In this document: positions 1 through 5,339 of the stretch, in pieces
How positions within the stretch are numbered: position 1 is the first letter of the stretch
Layout of the letters: each line of letters starts with the position of its first letter
Source of the DNA: Chitinophagaceae bacterium
GTDB lineage: Bacteria; Bacteroidota; Bacteroidia; Chitinophagales; Chitinophagaceae
NCBI GenBank assembly: GCA_947463105.1
Contig: CANHSD010000203.1
Location: 1-5,339 of the forward strand
DNA: 5,339 bases
Reading direction: 5' to 3'
Position numbers and translations under genes: made by a program
Notes under the pieces: generated by a model
Database searches by the model: none
What the model was told of the DNA's origin: nothing
The model's input: only the letters and a program-made list of their open reading frames with translations

Positions 1-1458
1 ATCTACGCAGGCTTTGCGATTGGAGCCTTCAATGTTTTGTTCCTCTTCCCAAAATTCTTTACACCTGAAGAGTTTGGGCTTACAAGGATCCTGATGGACA
101 TTGCATTGATCCTTTCCATGATTTGTACCGCAGGAACGCTGCCAGTGGCGCTGAAGTTTTACCCTTTCTACAAGCATTATCTGCCTAAGGAGAAAAATGA
201 GCTGCCAACACTTGTATTTACACTTGGTCTGATCATGTGTACCCTGCTGTATTTTTCATTTCCTTACATTGAGCCCATCGCTTTAAAAAAGTTTTCTAGC
301 CGCTCTCCTATTCTCGCCAATCACCTTTGGTTGGTCCTTCCATTGACCATTTCACTGGTGGCACTCTCCATGCTCGAGGTATTTGCCTGGATCATTGGCA
401 AAACGATTCTCGCCAATTTTTTGAAAGAATTCATGTTCAGGATTGTTGTGCTGCTGGTTATCCTCGCCTGGGTGTTAGGCTTGATAAATGACTACACTAT
501 CTTCATTGAACTATACGCTTATTTGTACTTTATCCCTGTTGTTGTTTTAGCATGGGTGCTGATGCGCAGCCAATCATTTAACCTGGTATTCAAAAAAAGC
601 AAGGTGACCCTTAAGTTTTCTGGCATGATGGCCCGATTCGGAGGAGCCTATTTTCTGGGTAACATCCTGAATGTAGTAGCAAAGACCAATGATACCATCA
701 TCATAGCCTCTCAATCTGCCGGTGGACTGGCAGATGCTGCCATCTTTACCATTGCCACCTATCTCATAACGGTCATGGATGTTCCACAAAGAAGCATGGT
801 GTCAGCTGCAACTCCCCAGATTGCCCAGGCCTGGAAAGACAAGGACCTTGCCAAGCTGGACAGGCTTTATAAGAAAACCGCCTTGAATTTGCTGGTGATA
901 GCCTCAGGAATTCTTGGGGTTGTGATCCTTAATATTCCAGCTTTTATCCATGTGCTGGGGCCAAACTATGCAGGCATGTCGATGCTAATGCTTATTTTGG
1001 GGCTGAGCAAATTGGTTGACCTGGGAACAGGAATGAATACCCAGATTTTACAGCTCTCAAAACATTGGATGATAGATCTTTTGACCAATATGTTTTTTGT
1101 AGTCGTCTCCATCTTCCTCAACTATTTTCTGACCAAATCCTATGGCATTGTTGGTACAGCCATAGGCAGCCTCATTGCAGTTGTACTCTTCAATTTTATC
1201 CGCTTTTTTTACATCAAAAGGATCTATGCCTTACAACCTTTTTCCTGGAGAAATGGGTTGACGATACTTGTAGCCGGTGGGCTGACATTTGCATTGTACA
1301 GCATCGCGTTTCATGATTTCATTTGGATCAACCTCATCCTCAAATCAGTAATTTTTATAGTAGCATTTATTTTCATAGTTATCCGCTTCAATATTTCTCC
1401 AGACATTACTGAGCTTTATAACATGGCAAGAAACAGGGTTATGCATCGGAGGTCTTGA
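1..1458 (+). CDS. Polysaccharide/oligosaccharide flippase, MOP superfamily (Wzx-like), 5' end cut by the window
   Basis: An inner-membrane protein likely to flip lipid-linked oligosaccharide or polysaccharide units across the membrane for envelope glycan assembly. The frame is open to base 1, so the gene starts outside; 485 residues are visible (numbered from base 1). Family members are usually about 480-500 residues, so only some 15-20 appear to be missing. A TTG at 37 is internal, because the family-like text IYAGFAIGAFNVLFLFPKF begins before it. Seen: many hydrophobic segments (about 12-14 helices), the N-terminal KFFTPEEFGLTR loop (about 18-28) followed by an Asp-containing helix, VPQRSMVSAATPQIAQAW in mid-protein (about 261-278), GMNTQIL (about 344-350), and YGIVGTAIGSLIA (about 381-393), all typical of Wzx/MATE-fold flippases. 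The C-terminus is a short basic tail (RNRVMHRRS). No glycosyltransferase is visible nearby, so the substrate is unknown. Membership in the flippase superfamily is secure; the specific role is inferred. Confidence 0.88.
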   Translation: MYAGFAIGAFNVLFLFPKFFTPEEFGLTRILMDIALILSMICTAGTLPVALKFYPFYKHYLPKEKNELPTLVFTLGLIMCTLLYFSFPYIEPIALKKFSSRSPILANHLWLVLPLTISLVALSMLEVFAWIIGKTILANFLKEFMFRIVVLLVILAWVLGLINDYTIFIELYAYLYFIPVVVLAWVLMRSQSFNLVFKKSKVTLKFSGMMARFGGAYFLGNILNVVAKTNDTIIIASQSAGGLADAAIFTIATYLITVMDVPQRSMVSAATPQIAQAWKDKDLAKLDRLYKKTALNLLVIASGILGVVILNIPAFIHVLGPNYAGMSMLMLILGLSKLVDLGTGMNTQILQLSKHWMIDLLTNMFFVVVSIFLNYFLTKSYGIVGTAIGSLIAVVLFNFIRFFYIKRIYALQPFSWRNGLTILVAGGLTFALYSIAFHDFIWINLILKSVIFIVAFIFIVIRFNISPDITELYNMARNRVMHRRS

Positions 1459-1499
1459 TTATTATTGTATATTGCCCAATAAACCAAACTGACATAGCT

Positions 1500-2798
1500 A
1501 TGATGTGGGAAAACCTGAGCCGTGGATTGCTGGGAATGATGTTTTTGATTGGCCTGTGTTACGTATTGAGCAATAACAGAAAAGCCATCAATTGGAAACT
1601 CGTTTCTATGGGCATCATCGCCCAGATTGGCTTTGCCATTGGCGTCCTCTCAAAGGGAAAATATAATTTCTTCAGGATCGTCATACAGTGGTTTTCTGAC
1701 AAGTTTGTAGAGATCATCAACCTTGCACACAAGGGAATTGAGTTCATGTTTGGCAACCTGGCGGATGCCTCTGGAAGCTGGGGATATACTTTTGCCATAC
1801 AGGCACTACCCAACATCATTTTTTTCGCAGCCCTTTCTTCTTTGTTTTACTACCTGGGTATCCTTCAAAAAATCGTTTATCTCTTTGCCCTGATGCTGAG
1901 CAAGCTCAAGGTTTCAGGTGCAGAAAGTGTCTCCACCGCAGCCAATATTTTCCTCGGGCAGACAGAAGCGCCCCTCATGGTAAGACCGTTTTTGGAAAAA
2001 ATGAACAGGAGCGAAATCCTCTGCATCATGGTTGGCGGCATGGCCAATACAGCAGGATCAGTGCTTGCCGCTTATGTTGGTTTTCTTGGAGGAAATGACC
2101 CGGTACAACAACATTTTTTCGCCTTACACTTGTTGAGTCAGTCCATCATGAGTGCCCCGGCCGCTATTGTCTGTTCAAAAATTCTTTTTCCCCAAACAGA
2201 AAAAATTGATGAACGCATTATCGTATCCAAAGAGAAATTCGGTGAAAATGCCCTTGATGCGATTTCATTGGGAACGACGGATGGTTTGAAACTTGCTGTC
2301 AATGTTGGTGCCATCCTGATTGTGTTCACGGCCCTGATGTATGTCCTTAATTGGGTGCTGGGATCTGTAGGATATTATACAGGCATCAACAGCCTGGTGG
2401 CCAATTTTAGCAAGGGCAGATACGACGCTTTGTCGTTTCAAATGATCCTGGGATACCTCTTCTCCCCGATTGCATGGCTGATTGGTGTCAGTGAAAGGGA
2501 CATGGTGTCTGTGGGGCAATTGTTGGGCGAAAAAACAATCATCAATGAATTCCAGGCCTATATCACTTTCGGAAAAATGAAGGCTGAAAACCTGATCACA
2601 GACCCTAAATCCATCCTCATCACCACGTATGCCTTGTGTGGTTTTGCCAATATTGCCTCCATCGGTATCCAGATCGGCGGGATCAGCCAGTTGGCACCCG
2701 GTCAAAGGAAGAACCTCACCGAGCTCGGCTTCAAGGCCCTGATAGGCGGAACCATCGCTTGTTTGATGTGTGCTTGCATTGCAGGTGCACTTGGATAG
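1500..2798 (+). CDS. Concentrative nucleoside transporter, CNT/NupC family
   Basis: An inner-membrane permease that imports nucleosides using a Na+ or H+ gradient, for salvage or catabolism. From ATG 1500 it is 432 residues, close to the family's usual 400-430. The N-terminal part has two helices (about 8-25 and 32-50) around SNNRKAINWKL. The first hairpin carries GQTEAP, with Gln154, Thr155 and Glu156. MSAPAAI (about 217-223) follows. In the C-terminal half are INEFQAY, with Glu350, and GFANIASIGIQIGG, with Asn384 and Ser387. These match the nucleoside-contact residues known from the Vibrio cholerae CNT structure, so the protein should be functional. The usual GVP after the helix-7 region reads GVSERD here. 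Start choice: homologues begin just before RGLLG, favouring ATG 1500 or ATG 1503. A TTG at 1455 would add 15 unconserved residues and overlap the upstream stop by 4 bases. The gap to the flippase is 41 bases, so co-transcription is likely. The cation cannot be read from the sequence. Confidence 0.93.
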   Translation: MMWENLSRGLLGMMFLIGLCYVLSNNRKAINWKLVSMGIIAQIGFAIGVLSKGKYNFFRIVIQWFSDKFVEIINLAHKGIEFMFGNLADASGSWGYTFAIQALPNIIFFAALSSLFYYLGILQKIVYLFALMLSKLKVSGAESVSTAANIFLGQTEAPLMVRPFLEKMNRSEILCIMVGGMANTAGSVLAAYVGFLGGNDPVQQHFFALHLLSQSIMSAPAAIVCSKILFPQTEKIDERIIVSKEKFGENALDAISLGTTDGLKLAVNVGAILIVFTALMYVLNWVLGSVGYYTGINSLVANFSKGRYDALSFQMILGYLFSPIAWLIGVSERDMVSVGQLLGEKTIINEFQAYITFGKMKAENLITDPKSILITTYALCGFANIASIGIQIGGISQLAPGQRKNLTELGFKALIGGTIACLMCACIAGALG

Positions 2799-2844
2799 CA
2801 CCAGTTCATTTTAAAGGAACATTTGCTTTTTTGGGTCTAACTTT

Positions 2845-5339
2845 ATGCCAACCTGCTTGTTATACAGGTACACTATTGCATTGGTTGGAAAAAGACTCAT
2901 ATCAGCGATAACCATTCTCTTTCTGGCTATTCAGTCTCAAGGGCAGGTATCCATTGAGGTCATCCAGGGGCAACGCACTGCCATTACAATACCCATCAAA
3001 TCATGGAGGGCAGACAGCACAGACCCTGTGCTGAAGATCAAAACCAGGGATGAAAAAGGCCTGATCCATGCCCAGGACCTGGAGCCATTGGTGTTCACGC
3101 AATATGGCTCAAAAACCAGGGAAGAAGACATGCTTTGGCAAAAGGATACCAGAGGATTTCAAAAGCCTCAGCCATCTAATTTGAGAAATGCGCCGGTGAA
3201 CCTGACGCCCATGGAGAGAAATGGAGGTTATATTGAGAAGGCTTTGGATGGACAAGGTTTCAGCAACATCAATCCAGCAGATCCCAGCATTGCAGTGGGG
3301 CCAAACCATATCATCCAGATGATCAATGGAAACAATGGCAGTGCTCTTTTCAGCATCTACGACAAAGCAGGAAATACGCTTTTTCCTCAAACCTATATGG
3401 ACCAATTGCCCGGTAGCAGTTACAATGGTGGTGGTGATTGTATTGCATGGTACGACCAGCTTTCCGACAGGTTTATCATGTCAGAGTTTGGCGATAGTTC
3501 CAGGACTGGCATCAAGATAAACAGTTTAATCATGGCGGTTTCTGTCAGCAACGATCCTACTGGAGCATGGTTCATCTTCGAATTTTATTGTGACCCATTT
3601 TTCCCTGACTATCCCAAGTATGGCAATTGGCATGATGCCTGGTATGGTGTAACCAGGGATTTCTCAGACCAGTATCTGGGAAATTCGGTTTGGGCTTTTG
3701 ATAAAAACAAGATGATTGCAGGTGCAGTCAACCCCACCGTTCAGCGCCTGAGATTGACAGACGCTGACAACAAGTTCAATGCATTGGTGCCTGTAACACT
3801 TACAGGAAACAATCCCGCCCCCTCCAATACACCGGGATTGTTTTTATACTACAATGATGATGTCTTGACCGCATCGCCATCCGATGCAGACAGCATTGGC
3901 ATGATCAGTTTCAAGGTTGATTTTATAGACCCCTCAAAATCAATTGTCAAATCAGAAAAGAATTTTGCCGTTGCTGCATTCAACAGCATCGTTTGCAGCA
4001 GCAGGAATTGTGCCACTTCACCAGGCCCTCAGGGCTATGATGTGGTCAGTACCCGGATCATGCACAAGCCTGGTTTCAGGAATTTCGGCACCCATCAATC
4101 CATTGTGGCCAACCATACCGTTGATGTGAATGGCAATGGTCTTTCTGGCATCAGGTGGTATGAGTTGCGCAATACAAACGAATGGAGCCTCTATCAACAA
4201 GGCAGCTATGCACCTCAGGCCCTGTCTGCTTGTAACCCCAACGATTTGCGCCACAGGTTCATGGGGTCCATCATGCAAAATGGAAAAGGACAAACAGCGT
4301 TGGCCTATAACTTCAGCAGCAAAAACGATTTTGCATCCATTGCTTTTACCGGCAGGAATCAGTTTGATCCATTGAACCAGATGGCTTTTGAAGAGACCAT
4401 CATCAAAAAAGGTACTGGTTATGGCACGAGTGCCAACAGGTGGGGAGATTACAACGACATGGCTCCAGACCCTTCCAATGATTCCGTTTTTTGGTTTACC
4501 GGGATGATTGGAAACACTGCCAATACTTGGAGCACTTCACTGTCTTCATTCTACTTGAGAAACAATCCCCAAACGGATGCAAAACTTTCCGGCATTGTTT
4601 ATCCCAATGCCTGTGACCCCATATGTTCAAGCAGCATTCAACCCAAAATCGCCATCAGAAACAATGGAACTGAAGTCCTTCAATCGTTAAGGATTACTGT
4701 CTTGTTGAGTGATAACAAAATCAATCAAGAGTTGTGGACAGGCAATCTGGCGTACACAGAGGAAGCTATACTAACACTCAAGAGTTTGACAATCCCTGCA
4801 GGAAAATCGGCATTGAAAATCATGCTTGACCTGCCCAATGCAAGGGCAGATGAAATGACAGGCAATGATACCGCCAGCATATCCGTTGAACTGCAATCCA
4901 TCCAAGCAATGCCCGTTGTTGAAACCGCAGAATCGGGCAACATGCCCCCTGTTGGATGGACCTTTCAGACAAATGGAAGCAGCACGCTGGGCTGGAAAAA
5001 TACCAACAAGGCCTCCTACACAGGCAGCAGATCCCTGGTTTTTGATAATTTCAACAACGATGAAAAAGGGAAAACAGCAGACCTCCTAAGCCCGAGAATC
5101 AATGCCAGCATCTATGATTCAATATCGATGGAATTCATGCTGGCAGCGGCTTTGTACGATGCCATCAATCTGGATACACTCGAAATATTGGTCAGTCCTG
5201 ACTGTGGAAAATCATTCAATACGGTGTACAAAAAATGGGGAACCACACTGGGCACCAAAGCAGGATTTACAGCCACTGAATTCATCCCTGTCAAAAGCGA
5301 TTGGAAAAAAGAATCCATTGACCTGAGCAGATTCAAAGG
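2845..5339 (+). CDS. Large secreted multidomain protein (propeller-like + Ig-like + jelly-roll), 3' end cut by the window; probable T9SS cargo
   Basis: One frame with no stop from the TAA at 2812 to the right edge; 831 codons are visible. Residues 1-33 look like a signal peptide: basic GKR (15-17), hydrophobic LISAITILFLAI (18-29), likely cleavage after SQG (31-33). TTG 2881 is an alternative start giving a more compact signal. About 138-570 is a large conserved domain, probably a beta-propeller, with DPSIAVGPNHIIQMING (146-162), IYDKAG (171-176), WYDQLSDRF (202-210), FPDYPKYGNWHDAWY (253-267), FRNFGTHQSIVANHTVDV (411-428), GIRWYELR (435-442), WSLYQQGSYAP (447-457), FTGR (501-504) and RWGDYNDMAPDP (532-543). 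About 575-690 resembles a CARDB/Ig-like domain (IRNNGTEVL, WTGNL). From about 693 a MAM/choice-of-anchor-J-like jelly-roll begins (DTLEILVSPDCGKSF, 777-791). I see no protease or glycosidase catalytic motif. In Bacteroidota such proteins usually end in a T9SS sorting domain, which would lie outside the window. Export is well supported; function is unknown. Confidence 0.85.
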   Translation, partial: MPTCLLYRYTIALVGKRLISAITILFLAIQSQGQVSIEVIQGQRTAITIPIKSWRADSTDPVLKIKTRDEKGLIHAQDLEPLVFTQYGSKTREEDMLWQKDTRGFQKPQPSNLRNAPVNLTPMERNGGYIEKALDGQGFSNINPADPSIAVGPNHIIQMINGNNGSALFSIYDKAGNTLFPQTYMDQLPGSSYNGGGDCIAWYDQLSDRFIMSEFGDSSRTGIKINSLIMAVSVSNDPTGAWFIFEFYCDPFFPDYPKYGNWHDAWYGVTRDFSDQYLGNSVWAFDKNKMIAGAVNPTVQRLRLTDADNKFNALVPVTLTGNNPAPSNTPGLFLYYNDDVLTASPSDADSIGMISFKVDFIDPSKSIVKSEKNFAVAAFNSIVCSSRNCATSPGPQGYDVVSTRIMHKPGFRNFGTHQSIVANHTVDVNGNGLSGIRWYELRNTNEWSLYQQGSYAPQALSACNPNDLRHRFMGSIMQNGKGQTALAYNFSSKNDFASIAFTGRNQFDPLNQMAFEETIIKKGTGYGTSANRWGDYNDMAPDPSNDSVFWFTGMIGNTANTWSTSLSSFYLRNNPQTDAKLSGIVYPNACDPICSSSIQPKIAIRNNGTEVLQSLRITVLLSDNKINQELWTGNLAYTEEAILTLKSLTIPAGKSALKIMLDLPNARADEMTGNDTASISVELQSIQAMPVVETAESGNMPPVGWTFQTNGSSTLGWKNTNKASYTGSRSLVFDNFNNDEKGKTADLLSPRINASIYDSISMEFMLAAALYDAINLDTLEILVSPDCGKSFNTVYKKWGTTLGTKAGFTATEFIPVKSDWKKESIDLSRFK

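Noticed and set aside
1448..1457. Shine-Dalgarno GGAGG before TTG 1455 of the permease
   Set aside because: The spacing is 2 bases, the sequence codes for Arg-Arg near the flippase C-terminus, and the added 15 residues do not look like permease sequence.
2265..2801. A 178-codon open frame on the minus strand inside the permease gene
   Set aside because: It is antisense to a clearly conserved coding frame, has no recognisable domain and reads like a shadow composition.
2804..2832. Possible rho-independent terminator after the permease: GTTC...GAAC inverted repeat followed by a run of six T
   Set aside because: The stem is only 4 base pairs with a 9-base loop and no GC-rich core, and the T run is 6 bases downstream of the stem. 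This is too weak to call.
2822..2845. Bacteroidota-type promoter (TTTG ... TAACTTTA, near TAnnTTTG) before the large secreted gene
   Set aside because: The -7-like box is imperfect, its spacing to the TTTG is about 12 bases rather than about 19-20, and it would place the transcription start after the ATG at 2845. It would only fit if TTG 2881 were the real start.
3109..5336. Several short open frames on both strands within the large secreted protein region (for example 3109-3405 minus, 4018-4293 minus, 4130-4375 plus, 5112-5336 minus)
   Set aside because: All lie inside one continuous 831-codon frame with recognised protein motifs; none has its own domain or start context.

Overview
The window holds three genes, all on the + strand and closely packed: the 3' part of a membrane flippase gene, a complete concentrative nucleoside transporter gene, and the 5' part of a gene for a large secreted multidomain protein. 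The protein styles point to the phylum Bacteroidota. The evidence is a Wzx-type flippase whose N-terminus matches those seen throughout that phylum, no clear Shine-Dalgarno sites before the starts, and an export-signal protein built of propeller, Ig-like and jelly-roll modules typical of type IX secretion system (T9SS) cargo. A Saprospira/Sphingobacteria-like lineage is possible, but I cannot name a genus. Base composition looks moderate and even (mid-40s % GC by eye), with no sign of recent transfer.

Layout. Positions 1-1458 encode a MOP-superfamily polysaccharide/oligosaccharide flippase, open at the left edge and probably lacking only its first 15-20 residues. Positions 1500-2798 encode a CNT/NupC-family nucleoside permease with its substrate-binding motifs intact. 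An alternative TTG start at 1455 would overlap the flippase stop codon. Positions 2799-2844 are a 46-base gap with no convincing terminator or promoter. From 2845 to the right edge runs one uninterrupted reading frame of 831 codons with no stop in the window. It encodes a signal peptide, a conserved propeller-like domain of about 430 residues, an Ig/CARDB-like domain and the start of a MAM/choice-of-anchor-J-like jelly-roll domain.

How they relate. The flippase and the permease are tightly spaced and probably share a transcript. Both are inner-membrane transporters, but their substrates (lipid-linked glycans and nucleosides) do not suggest one pathway. The large exported protein probably acts at the cell surface or outside the cell and may be transcribed separately. 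I see no RNA genes, mobile elements, CRISPR arrays or notable repeats. The window looks like an ordinary chromosomal region. The least understood part is the conserved propeller-like domain of the third protein.
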